A stretch of DNA of 64,000 nucleotides, from NCBI RefSeq assembly GCF_000152845.1, contig NZ_CH902584.1:1454933-1518932 (forward strand). The letters run 5' to 3'. This document shows, piece after piece, positions 17,374 through 25,351 of this stretch (positions within the stretch are counted from its first letter, which is position 1; the number at the start of each line of letters is the position of its first letter). Below the pieces are notes generated by a model. The model was not told the origin of the DNA. It searched no databases and saw only the letters and a program-made list of their open reading frames with translations. Both the position numbers and the translations under genes were made by a program. This stretch comes from Roseovarius sp. 217 (GTDB lineage Bacteria > Pseudomonadota > Alphaproteobacteria > Rhodobacterales > Rhodobacteraceae).

Positions 17374-18666
17374 ATGGTCGATATCGCCACCCGTGTGCAT
17401 AACCACAAATGGAAGATCGACCCGATTGTCCGATCTCTGATCGACACCGATTTCTACAAGCTGCTGATGTGTCAGTCGGTGTTTCGCAACCGGCCAGACA
17501 CCACCGTCACCTTTTCCCTGATCAACCGCAGCACTTCGATCCGTCTGGCCGAACTGGTGGACGAGGGCGAGCTGCGCGAGCAACTGGATCACATCCGGTC
17601 ATTGTCCCTGTCGCGCGGCGAGAGCACGTGGATGCGGGGCAACATGTTCTATGGCAAGCGCAGCATGTTCACGCCCGAGTTCATGGACTGGTTCGAGGCG
17701 CTGCGCCTGCCGCCCTATCATCTCGAAAAGCGGGATGGGCAATATGAGCTGACCTTTGAGGGCAACTGGCCCGAAGTCATGCTTTGGGAAATTCCGGCGC
17801 TTGCCGTTCTCATGGAATTGCGCTCCCGCGCCGTGCTGCACCACCTCAAGAAATTCGAGCTTCAGGTGCTCTATGCCCGCGCCATGACGAAACTCTGGGA
17901 AAAGGTCGAACGCCTGCGCCCCATCGAGGGGCTGCGCATCGCCGATTTCGGCACGCGGCGGCGGCATTCCTTTTTGTGGCAGGATTGGTGCGTGCAGGCG
18001 ATGAGCGAGCGTTTGGGCAACCGCTTTGTCGGCACGTCGAATTGCCTCATCGCCAAGAACCGCGATCTAGAGGCGATCGGCACAAATGCCCATGAATTGC
18101 CGATGGTCTACGCCGCCTTGGCCGAGGATGACGCGGCTTTGGCGCGCGCGCCCTATGAGGTGCTTTCGGATTGGCACGAGGAACACGATGGCAACCTGCG
18201 TATCATCTTGCCCGATACCTATGGCACGCGCGGGTTTCTCGACAATGCCCCCGATTGGTTGGCCGGATGGACCGGCATCCGCATCGATTCCGGTGCCCCC
18301 GAAGACGCCGCGGAAACGGCCATCAATTGGTGGAAATCGCGCGGCGAGGATCCCCTCAAGAAGATGGTGATCTTTTCCGACGGGCTCGACGTGGACCGGA
18401 TCATTGCCTTGCATGAGCGGTTCTCGGGGCGTGTGCGCTGTTCCTTTGGCTGGGGCACGCTTCTGACCAATGATTTCAGGGGCCTGACGCCGGATGATGC
18501 GCTGGAACCCTTCTCACTGGTGTGCAAGGCGGTGGCTGCCAATGGGCGGCCCACGGTCAAGCTCTCGGACAATCCGCGCAAGGCGATGGGCCCCGCAAGC
18601 GAGATTGCCCGCTACAAGCGTGTCTTCGGGGTCGGCGCCCAGGACGAGATCGAGGTGCTGGTCTAG
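17374..18666 (+). CDS. pncB: Nicotinate phosphoribosyltransferase
   Basis: 430 residues from the ATG at 17374, with GGAGG 6 nt upstream. It opens with DPIVRSLIDTDFYKLLMCQSV, the family start. FGTRRRHSF carries the PRPP/nicotinate-binding Arg residues and the regulatory His, and SDGLDVDRI is the C-terminal phosphate-binding strand. It converts nicotinate and PRPP to NaMN, driven by ATP, in NAD salvage. Stands alone, divergent from the TRAP unit. Confidence 0.93.
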   Translation: MVDIATRVHNHKWKIDPIVRSLIDTDFYKLLMCQSVFRNRPDTTVTFSLINRSTSIRLAELVDEGELREQLDHIRSLSLSRGESTWMRGNMFYGKRSMFTPEFMDWFEALRLPPYHLEKRDGQYELTFEGNWPEVMLWEIPALAVLMELRSRAVLHHLKKFELQVLYARAMTKLWEKVERLRPIEGLRIADFGTRRRHSFLWQDWCVQAMSERLGNRFVGTSNCLIAKNRDLEAIGTNAHELPMVYAALAEDDAALARAPYEVLSDWHEEHDGNLRIILPDTYGTRGFLDNAPDWLAGWTGIRIDSGAPEDAAETAINWWKSRGEDPLKKMVIFSDGLDVDRIIALHERFSGRVRCSFGWGTLLTNDFRGLTPDDALEPFSLVCKAVAANGRPTVKLSDNPRKAMGPASEIARYKRVFGVGAQDEIEVLV

Positions 18667-18753
18667 CGCGGTCTGACCCCAGGCCACCGAGACTGTTCAA
18701 ATGCGGCAGGGTCTGAAGCCAGATCCCCGAATATGGCGGTGCCATAACGCTCC

Positions 18754-19136
18754 TTGGCGCGGTTCGAGGCCGCTCTCGGGACTCGCAATTCTGCGATTTC
18801 GGCCGCAGTCTATATGGAGAGCCTGATTGCGCCGCTGTCGCAGGACTTGGCGGATGGCAACGAACTCTCGCGGGAGCAACGCGCCAATCTGGATGAGATT
18901 CTCGCGCGGCCCGCTGTTCGGGAAGGGATTCTGTCCGTCAAGATCTGGAAAGACGCTGGCCTTGTCGCCTATGCGAGTGATCCCGATCTGATTGCCAGAA
19001 ATTCGAGTCGAAAGGCGATATTTTCGCCGGAGTCGATGAACTCGACCATGACGAATCCGACGGCGCGCGCGCGCTTGGTGTGCCCCTGCTAGAGGTCTAC
19101 ACTCCGATCCACGCGATCCGCAGCGGATATGATTGA
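18754..19136 (+). pseudogene. Remnant of a sensor-kinase-like extracytoplasmic sensing domain, frameshifted
   Basis: Two overlapping frames together read as one protein. Frame one (18754-about 19013) contains YMESLIAPLSQDLADG, then REGILSVKIWKDAGLVAYASDPDLI. Frame two (19014-19136) continues GDIFAGVDELDHDESD, ARALGVPLLEVYTPIHA and then stops. The combined text resembles the periplasmic sensing segment of membrane histidine kinases, with a conserved LLEVY.P strand, but there is no upstream membrane helix, HAMP or kinase domain. One frameshift and both ends missing: a decayed fragment. Confidence 0.5.
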
Positions 19137-19202
19137 TCTGACCGCCTATGCGTTGGCAAGAGTCGCCCAACTGCTCGACCTTGCAAGTACACGCAACGAT
19201 GA

Positions 19203-19289
19203 CACGTTCTGCGCTTTGGCGGGGCGGAGGTGCTTCGAATTGACGACGTTGCCTTGTCTGATCTCGAGGCGTCAGATTTCCTTTTGTAA
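19203..19289 (+). pseudogene. Possible C-terminal remnant of an RTX-type calcium-binding protein
   Basis: In the frame from 19203 to the TAA at 19287-19289 the peptide reads VLRFGGAEVLRIDDVALSD then LEASDFLL, ending in the stop. Short hydrophobic strands ending in DFxL are usual at the very end of secreted RTX/hemolysin-type proteins. The codons before it (NDDT in another frame) suggest a frameshifted continuation. It lies 15 nt before a strong hairpin. The rest of the gene is absent. Confidence 0.4.
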
Positions 19290-19303
19290 CTTAGTGAGCC
19301 ATC

Positions 19304-19332
19304 CGAGCGGCGCACTCCCTCTGCGCCGCTCG
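19304..19332. terminator. Hairpin terminator between remnants and cynS
   Basis: CGAGCGGCGCA (19304-19314), 7-nt loop, TGCGCCGCTCG (19322-19332): a perfect 11-bp stem. No T-run follows on the plus strand. It sits between plus-strand remnants and the minus-strand cyanate operon end (19405) and may serve either side. Confidence 0.55.
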
Positions 19333-19404
19333 GCACCGTTCCGTGGCCCGGTCTTTCAACCTGTCCCGGCGTCCCTGATTGAACCCGGCACTGAATGATC
19401 CTTG

Positions 19405-19875
19405 TTACCAGGAATTATACCCCAGAAACTTGCCCGACATCTCAACCTTGACGCGGTCACCCTTGGGATTGGCGACGCGGGTGATCTTCATGTCGAAATC
19501 AATCGCCGACATGATGCCATCACCAAACTCTTCTTGGATCAGCGCCTTCATCGTCGGGCCGTAAACGCCCACGATCTCATAGAGGCGATAGATACAGGGA
19601 TCGGTCGGCACCGCCTGTTCCCAGATCTTGGTCGGATATTCCTCCAGCACCGAAACCGCCTCCTCCGGCAGATCGAGAAGCGCCACAAGCGCCTCTGCCT
19701 TGGCTTTGGGCATGGTGTTCATGCCCATGCAGGCAGAGTGGGTCCAGACCGGCGACATGCCGATGCCCTCTGCGATCTCTTCCCATTTCATCCCGGTCTT
19801 TTTCTTCGCGATCAGGATCAGGGTGGTCACATCCTCCTTGGTCATCAGTGCGGGCATATTCAAAGTGTCTTTCAT
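19405..19875 (-). CDS. cynS: Cyanate hydratase (cyanase)
   Basis: 156 residues from the ATG at 19875 (GGAGG 5 nt upstream), the usual cyanase length; an ATG four codons earlier lacks a ribosome site. Residues matching the catalytic triad are Arg97 and Glu100 in CIYRLYEIVG and Ser123 in GIMSAIDF (Arg96, Glu99 and Ser122 in E. coli). The N-terminal half is the HTH-like decamerisation domain. It turns cyanate plus bicarbonate into ammonia and CO2. Last gene of an operon with a nitrate/cyanate-type ABC importer. Confidence 0.95.
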   Translation of the reverse strand: MKDTLNMPALMTKEDVTTLILIAKKKTGMKWEEIAEGIGMSPVWTHSACMGMNTMPKAKAEALVALLDLPEEAVSVLEEYPTKIWEQAVPTDPCIYRLYEIVGVYGPTMKALIQEEFGDGIMSAIDFDMKITRVANPKGDRVKVEMSGKFLGYNSW

Positions 19876-19914
19876 GGTGTCCTCCATTCCTTTGGTCTCA
19901 GGTGAAAATCGGTG

Positions 19915-20817
19915 TCACAGATTCACGGCGCGCAGCCGTCGGGCCTCGCCGCTCTCATCCTCCGGCGGTGTCCTCTCGATCCGAACGGTCGCAGGGGACT
20001 GTGCTGCCCCATCCGACGCTTGGCCGGCCAATTCCTTTGACCGTTTGCCTAGAAACTGCACCATATGGTTGCGGATCGGGTAATAGTTGGGATGCTCCAC
20101 GATCTCGGTCCGGTTGCGCGGGCGCGGGATCGTGATCTCGACCGACTCGGCCACGCGGGCAAAGGGACCGTTGGTCATCAGCAGGATACGGTCCGCCAGC
20201 AAGATGGCCTCGTCGATGTCATGGGTGATCATGAACACGGTCTGCCCGGTGCCGCCCCATATCTTGAGCAGTTCGTCCTGAATTGTGCCCCGCGTCAACG
20301 CATCGAGCGCGCCAAACGGTTCATCCAGCAACAAGAGCTTGGGGTGATTGGCAAAGGCGCGGGCAATCGACACCCGCTGCCGCATGCCGCCAGACAATTG
20401 GCTGGGCTTGCGGTGGATTACATCCCCTTCCAGCCCCACCATCGCCAGATATTCGCGGGAATGGTCCAGCACCTTGGCCTTGGACCAGTCAGGATGCCGG
20501 GCAGCAACCCCAAAGCTCACGTTCTTGAGCGTGCTGAGCCAGGGCAGCAGGGAATAGTTCTGAAACACCACGCCCCGGTCCAGACTTGGCCCCGATACCT
20601 CATACCCATCCATCTTGACCACACCGCTGGTCGGCTCTGCAAGGCCCGCGAGGATGTTCATGATGGTGGATTTGCCACAGCCCGAATGCCCGAGAATAAC
20701 GACGAATTCGCCCTTTTCCACCCCGAAGGTGGCGTTCTCGAAGACGGTCATCGTGCCGCCTTGGCCATCCGGATAACACTGGGTCAGATTCTCGATCGAC
20801 AGAAATGGTTTGCTCAT
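19915..20817 (-). CDS. cynD: Nitrate/cyanate-type ABC transporter ATP-binding protein
   Basis: 300 residues from the ATG at 20817 (GGAG 8 nt upstream, beginning in the TAA of the permease gene); a longer in-frame reading into the permease gene is not likely. Walker A is GHSGCGKST, the signature is LSGGMRQRVSIAR, Walker B is LLLLDEPFGALDALTR. The C-terminal RPRNRTEIVEHPNYYPIRNHMVQFL is typical of the NrtD/CynD branch. The last 40 residues (acidic, Arg-rich) are an unconserved tail. Confidence 0.9.
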   Translation of the reverse strand: MSKPFLSIENLTQCYPDGQGGTMTVFENATFGVEKGEFVVILGHSGCGKSTIMNILAGLAEPTSGVVKMDGYEVSGPSLDRGVVFQNYSLLPWLSTLKNVSFGVAARHPDWSKAKVLDHSREYLAMVGLEGDVIHRKPSQLSGGMRQRVSIARAFANHPKLLLLDEPFGALDALTRGTIQDELLKIWGGTGQTVFMITHDIDEAILLADRILLMTNGPFARVAESVEITIPRPRNRTEIVEHPNYYPIRNHMVQFLGKRSKELAGQASDGAAQSPATVRIERTPPEDESGEARRLRAVNL

Positions 20818-20828
20818 CTCACGGCTCC

Positions 20829-21662
20829 TTATTCCGCATAGGCCACGGCGCGCTGGAGCGTGGCAAAGGCCGCATCCAGCATCATGCCGACAATGCCGAT
20901 CATCAGGATCGAAAAGATGACCGAGGTCAGATCGAGGTTGTTCCACTCGTTCCAGACGTAGTAGCCAATGCCCGTCCCACCTACGAGCATCTCGGCGGCG
21001 ACGATCACCAACCACGCGATGCCGATGGAGATCCGCATACCGGTCACGATGGTCGGCGCGGCGGCAGGCAGGATGACGGTAAACGCGGTCTTCAAATGAC
21101 CCAGCTCATGCGTCCGCGCCACATTCACCCAATCCTTGCGCACACCTGCCACTCCAAAGGCCGTGTTGATCAGCATCGGCCAGATTGAGCAGATGAAGAT
21201 CACGAAAATGGCGCTCGCCTCGCTGTCCTGAATGATGAAGAGGGCCAGCGGCATCCATGCGAGTGGCGAAATGGGGCGCAGCACCTGAATGAACGGGTTC
21301 AGCGCCTTGTAGGCGACCGGCGACATGCCGATCAGGAACCCCAGCGGTATCGCCACCAGCGCCGCCATCAGATAGCCAGACAGCACCCGGTAGATCGAAT
21401 AGCCGATCTGAATCCCGATCCCCTTGTCGTTGGGCCCGGCATCGTAGAACGGATTGCTCAGTTCTTCCCACGCCTTGGCCAGGACCTGAGAGGGGGGCGG
21501 CACACCTGCCTTTTGCGCGCCCCCGCCGGTCAACCGCTCGTATTCCGTCAATTCGCCCACGGCCTTTTGTGCCGGGATCGCCATCTCCCAGACAAAGAGC
21601 CCGACAAAAAGCAGCACCACAGACAAGAGCAAGGCGCGCTGGTTCAGCGACAGCGTCGACAT
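20829..21662 (-). CDS. cynB: Nitrate/cyanate-type ABC transporter permease
   Basis: 277 residues, about six membrane helices, with the binding-protein-dependent permease EAA loop in ILPAAAPTIVTGMRISIGIAW. It has the NrtB/TauC family opening and the segment QVLRPISPLAWMPLALF. It forms the channel for the adjacent ATPase and receptor. Starts 3 bp after the receptor stop. Confidence 0.9.
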   Translation of the reverse strand: MSTLSLNQRALLLSVVLLFVGLFVWEMAIPAQKAVGELTEYERLTGGGAQKAGVPPPSQVLAKAWEELSNPFYDAGPNDKGIGIQIGYSIYRVLSGYLMAALVAIPLGFLIGMSPVAYKALNPFIQVLRPISPLAWMPLALFIIQDSEASAIFVIFICSIWPMLINTAFGVAGVRKDWVNVARTHELGHLKTAFTVILPAAAPTIVTGMRISIGIAWLVIVAAEMLVGGTGIGYYVWNEWNNLDLTSVIFSILMIGIVGMMLDAAFATLQRAVAYAE

Positions 21663-21665
21663 CGC

Positions 21666-23042
21666 TCAGCCCTTCCCAATGGCGAAGCTTTTGACATAGG
21701 CCTCGGGCTCTGCCGGATCGAATGTCTTGCCCATGATGGTGTGCGATTTGTAGGTGATGTCGGGCGCGTCATAACCCAGATCGTTCATCACCTTCTTGGC
21801 ATCGGCAGCCAGATAGACCTGTTCGGCCACAGCCTTGTAGTCAATGTCATTTTCAATGTAGCCCCACCGCTTCATCTGGGTAAGGATCCACACACCCATC
21901 GAATGCCAGGGGAAGGGATCAAAGTCGATCCTGTCAGGCACTTGCTGGACCGCGCCCAGACCATCAGCATAGGTGCCGGTCAGCACCTGTTCGATCACTT
22001 CGACCGGCTGATTGAGATAGTTGGTGGGCGCAATCGCCGCCGAGATTTCCTTGCGGTTCTCTGGGTTCGAGGCGTATTGCGTGGCGTCGATGATCGCCTT
22101 GAGCAGCGCACCATAGGTGTTGGGCATATCCGTGGCAAAACTCAGCGGTGCAGCAAAGGCGCAGCAGGGGTGCCCCTCCCAGATCTCCTTGGTCAGGATA
22201 TGGATAAAGCCGATCCCCTCCCACACGGCGCGTTGATTGAACGGGTCAGGCGAGAGATAACCGTCAAGGTTCCCGGCACGCAGGTTCGCCACCATTTCGG
22301 GCGGCGGCACCACGCGGATCTGGATATCCACATCCGGGTCAAGCCCATGTTCGGCCACATAATAGCGCAGCAGGAAGTTGTGCATCGAATATTCGAACGG
22401 CACACCAAAGGTGAATCCCTTCCATTGCTTGGGGTCGCGCTTGTCCAGATGCTCGTTCGACAGCACGATGGCCTGTCCGTTGATGTTCTCGACGGCGGGC
22501 ATAATGTAGGGAACGGCGGTCGAGCCTGCCCCGAGTGTCATGGCCAGAGGCATCGGTGTCAGCATGTGGCTCGCGTCATATTCCCCCGAGAGCGACTTGT
22601 CGCGCGCCACGGCCCAACCGGCGGTCTTGATCACGCTCGCGTTCAAGCCGTAGCGCTCATAGAACCCCATCGGCTGCGCCATGATGATCGGCGTGGCGCA
22701 GGTGATCGGCACGAACCCGATATTGAGATCGGTCTTTTCCGGCGTGCCGAGATTATCCAGAATGGCCGCCTTGGCCGCATCGAGCGGAAACACCGACGCA
22801 AGGGCCGCCGCAACCGTGCCGCCGCCCATCATCCCCATGAACGACCGCCGCCCGATGTCGCTGTGACCGAACACCGACCGCACCACGGCGCTTTCGACCG
22901 CGCGCTCCAGCATCGCGTCAGCGGACATCACCTGCGCGGCGGACCCGTGCGCCGCTGTCTTGCATGTCGCGCAGCCACAGGACGCGCCGTGGCGCAGATC
23001 GTTCTTTTCCGAAAATGGGTCGCCAAGGCTCTTCGTTGTCAT
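21666..23042 (-). CDS. cynA: CmpA/NrtA-type substrate-binding protein, probably cyanate receptor
   Basis: 458 residues. Unusually, about 65 polar residues precede the twin-arginine motif (GRRSFMGMMGGG, about 65-76); this leader contains Cys-Gly-Cys-Ala-Thr-Cys near residue 22. The mature part is the NrtA fold: LNIGFVPITCATPIIMAQPMGF, then VPFEYSMHN and LDGYLSPDPFNQRAVW. With cynS at the operon end, cyanate is the likeliest ligand, though nitrate or bicarbonate receptors look alike. First gene of the operon, divergent from the PAS/AAA+ regulator. Confidence 0.87.
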   Translation of the reverse strand: MTTKSLGDPFSEKNDLRHGASCGCATCKTAAHGSAAQVMSADAMLERAVESAVVRSVFGHSDIGRRSFMGMMGGGTVAAALASVFPLDAAKAAILDNLGTPEKTDLNIGFVPITCATPIIMAQPMGFYERYGLNASVIKTAGWAVARDKSLSGEYDASHMLTPMPLAMTLGAGSTAVPYIMPAVENINGQAIVLSNEHLDKRDPKQWKGFTFGVPFEYSMHNFLLRYYVAEHGLDPDVDIQIRVVPPPEMVANLRAGNLDGYLSPDPFNQRAVWEGIGFIHILTKEIWEGHPCCAFAAPLSFATDMPNTYGALLKAIIDATQYASNPENRKEISAAIAPTNYLNQPVEVIEQVLTGTYADGLGAVQQVPDRIDFDPFPWHSMGVWILTQMKRWGYIENDIDYKAVAEQVYLAADAKKVMNDLGYDAPDITYKSHTIMGKTFDPAEPEAYVKSFAIGKG

Positions 23043-23182
23043 CTCGCGTCCTCTCGCTCAGATACAGTTGCGCCCATGATCCGACGAAGCGATCCGACAC
23101 AAAAGGGGAGCGCCTAAATTTTAAGCACGTTAAATTTCAACATGATTACATATAGTTAATATAATTCCATACCAAGAGACAC

Positions 23183-23214
23183 TTACGGGTTTTCGTAATT
23201 TACGATATTTCGTA
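23183..23214. promoter_or_regulatory. Cluster of TCGTAA/TTACGA half-sites, candidate operator of the cyanate operon
   Basis: The 208-bp divergent region has a very A/T-rich core (about 23115-23170) and next to it TTACG at 23183-23187, TCGTAA at 23193-23198, TTACGA at 23200-23205 and TCGTA at 23210-23214. The middle pair is a perfect 13-bp palindrome centred on 23199. No -24/-12 (GG...GC) promoter pattern is evident on either strand. Probably bound by the divergent regulator. Confidence 0.5.
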
Positions 23215-23250
23215 TTGCCGTGCTGCGATGCGGCAGTGTTTCCTGATCCC

Positions 23251-25104
23251 ATGCGAGAGATACCGACAACCCCCGATTCCCTGCTTGATGCGCTGGCCGA
23301 GGCGGCGCTGGTGATCGACCTTGTCGCCGACCGGATCGTCGCTGCCAATCCTCGCGCCCGCAAGCTGCTCGATCTGGAGCCGGCCCCCGGCGCCATCTTT
23401 TCGCCTCTGGTCGGGGCCAGCCTGCCCGGCTTTATCGTCCTGGTGGATGAAATCGCCCATCGGGGCGAGGCATGGAGCCGCGACATTACCCTCGCCACCA
23501 CCAAAGGCACGCCCCTGCGCGTTGAAATCCGGGGCAGGCTGGTTGCCAATGCCCCGTCGCTCCTCGCCTTGACCCTGCTCGATCTCGCGGAAATGGAGCG
23601 GCACGACCGCATCGCGCAGGCCGCCGAACTGCACCGCTCGGGCCTGCTCGAATGGCGGCGGGCACAGGAATTCTTTTCCGAACTGGAACGTCAGAACCAG
23701 TTGATCCTGAATGCCGCCGGAGAAGGGATCTACGGCGTCAACGCGGATGGCAAGACCACCTTTCTCAACCGCGCTGCACAGGAAATGCTGGGCTGGACCG
23801 CCGAGGATCTCTTGGGTCACGACATTCATTCCGTGATCCACCACCACCATCTGAACGGCGATGTCTATCACGCGCATGATTGCCCGATCTATCAATCCTT
23901 CCGCTTTGAAGAGGTCAACCGCATCGAGGATGAGGTGTTCTGGCGCAAGGATGGCAAACCGATCCGCGTCGAATATGTCTCAACCCCGATCTACGATCAG
24001 AATGTTCTGGCGGGGGCTGTGGTGATCTTTCGCGACATCACCGAGCGCAAGGAAAACGAACGCAAGCTGCGCGAGGCGATGACAGAGGTTGCCGCGCTCC
24101 GCGACCGGCTGGAACAGGAAAACGCCTATCTGCAAGAGGCGATCACCACAGAACGCGCGCATCACAACATCATCGGCGCGTCGCCAGCGGTGCGCCAGAC
24201 CGTTCAACGCATCGACCTTGTGGCACGCACCGATGCCACCGTGTTTATCAGCGGGGAAACCGGCACCGGCAAATCACTTGTCGCCACCGCCATTCATAAG
24301 GCGAGCCCGCGCGCCCGCCGTCCCCTCATTCATTTCAAATGCGGCTCTGTCGCGCCCGAAGAGGTGGAGGCCGAATTATGGGGTCAGGTGCGCGGCGCCC
24401 CCAACGGTGCCACACGCGACAAGCCCGGCAAACTGGAACTGGCGCATAGCGGCACGCTCTTTCTCGATGATGTCGAGGAACTGCCCTTTGAGATACAGGG
24501 CAAACTTTTGGCCGCGCTGCAAAACAGCGCCGTGACCCGTCTGGGCGATACCCGCGAAAAGCCGCTCGATATACGCGTCATCGCCTCGACCACACTGTCG
24601 GACAAACAGGCCCGCCGCTCTCACCGCATCCGCGAAGACCTGTATTTGTTTCTCAACGTCTTCCCGATCACCTGCCAGCCACTCCGCGACCGGCAAGAAG
24701 ATATCCCGCTTCTGGCCGCCCATCTGCTCAAGATCGCCTGTCGCAGGCTCAACCGCCCGGAACCGGTGTTGACCGAAGGGGTGGTGCAACAGCTTCAATC
24801 CTACGACTGGCCCGGCAATGTGCGCGAACTTCACAACGTGATGGAACGGGCCGCGATTGTGTCACAGGATCGCAAGCTGGTTGTCGAACTGGGCGGCGTG
24901 GGTCCGCAGGCAGAGACAGGCCGATCCTTTCGGACCGAAGCGCAGATGCAGGACTTGGTTCGGGTCAATCTGATCGCCGCCCTGCGCGAAACACGCGGCC
25001 GCATTGCTGGTCCCTCCGGTGCCGCCGCCTTGCTCGGGATCAAGCCGACAACGCTATATTCCCGCATCGGCACCCTGAATATCGTCGAGGCAGACTGGGC
25101 CTGA
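23251..25104 (+). CDS. PAS-AAA+-Fis transcriptional regulator with degenerate sigma-54 loop
   Basis: 617 residues from the ATG at 23251 (no clear ribosome site; a TTG 12 codons earlier is less likely). N-terminal PAS-like region about 1-110, second PAS about 147-270, then an AAA+ domain (about 303-530): Walker A GETGTGKS, Walker B GTLFLDDVEE, arginine-finger region REDLYLFLNVFPI. The GAFTGA loop that touches sigma-54 reads GAPNGA (about 382-387). A Fis-type HTH lies at about 583-606 (GPSGAAALLGIKPTTLYSR). No receiver domain. Divergent from the cyanate operon, which it probably controls. Confidence 0.85.
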   Translation: MREIPTTPDSLLDALAEAALVIDLVADRIVAANPRARKLLDLEPAPGAIFSPLVGASLPGFIVLVDEIAHRGEAWSRDITLATTKGTPLRVEIRGRLVANAPSLLALTLLDLAEMERHDRIAQAAELHRSGLLEWRRAQEFFSELERQNQLILNAAGEGIYGVNADGKTTFLNRAAQEMLGWTAEDLLGHDIHSVIHHHHLNGDVYHAHDCPIYQSFRFEEVNRIEDEVFWRKDGKPIRVEYVSTPIYDQNVLAGAVVIFRDITERKENERKLREAMTEVAALRDRLEQENAYLQEAITTERAHHNIIGASPAVRQTVQRIDLVARTDATVFISGETGTGKSLVATAIHKASPRARRPLIHFKCGSVAPEEVEAELWGQVRGAPNGATRDKPGKLELAHSGTLFLDDVEELPFEIQGKLLAALQNSAVTRLGDTREKPLDIRVIASTTLSDKQARRSHRIREDLYLFLNVFPITCQPLRDRQEDIPLLAAHLLKIACRRLNRPEPVLTEGVVQQLQSYDWPGNVRELHNVMERAAIVSQDRKLVVELGGVGPQAETGRSFRTEAQMQDLVRVNLIAALRETRGRIAGPSGAAALLGIKPTTLYSRIGTLNIVEADWA

Positions 25105-25271
25105 GGCCGACGGGACATAGCTGTCCTGCGCGCGAACTCATCCGAGTCGGGAGGCAGAGATATGGCGAATCTGCCGTGCCGCGCCCGCCAAACCTTTATA
25201 TGCTGCTCATTTTCTAGCCACCCTGCCTGAATTTCACCAAAATTGTATACAGAACGCGGCAAGCTCGTATT

Positions 25272-25286
25272 TTCCGCGCTGCGGAA
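25272..25286. promoter_or_regulatory. Palindrome TTCCGC-N3-GCGGAA upstream of the second TRAP operon
   Basis: A perfect 15-bp palindrome 66 bp before the receptor start, with a further half-like TTCGGAAC at about 25300. TTCCG...CGGAA palindromes are common for IclR-family regulators; that link is by analogy. It is probably the operator of the TRAP/hydrolase operon. The rest of the 247-bp gap shows nothing else I can name. Confidence 0.45.
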
Positions 25287-25351
25287 TCTGGTTTCTGGTC
25301 TTCGGAACATCATGGTCTGCCCATCTGCAACCGATGGAAAAGGACAGGACT

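Noticed and set aside
19915..21015. 366-residue version of the cyn ATPase with an N-terminal extension
   Set aside because: The extension lies inside the permease gene and has no domain; the ATG at 20817 has a good ribosome site and gives the normal ATPase start.
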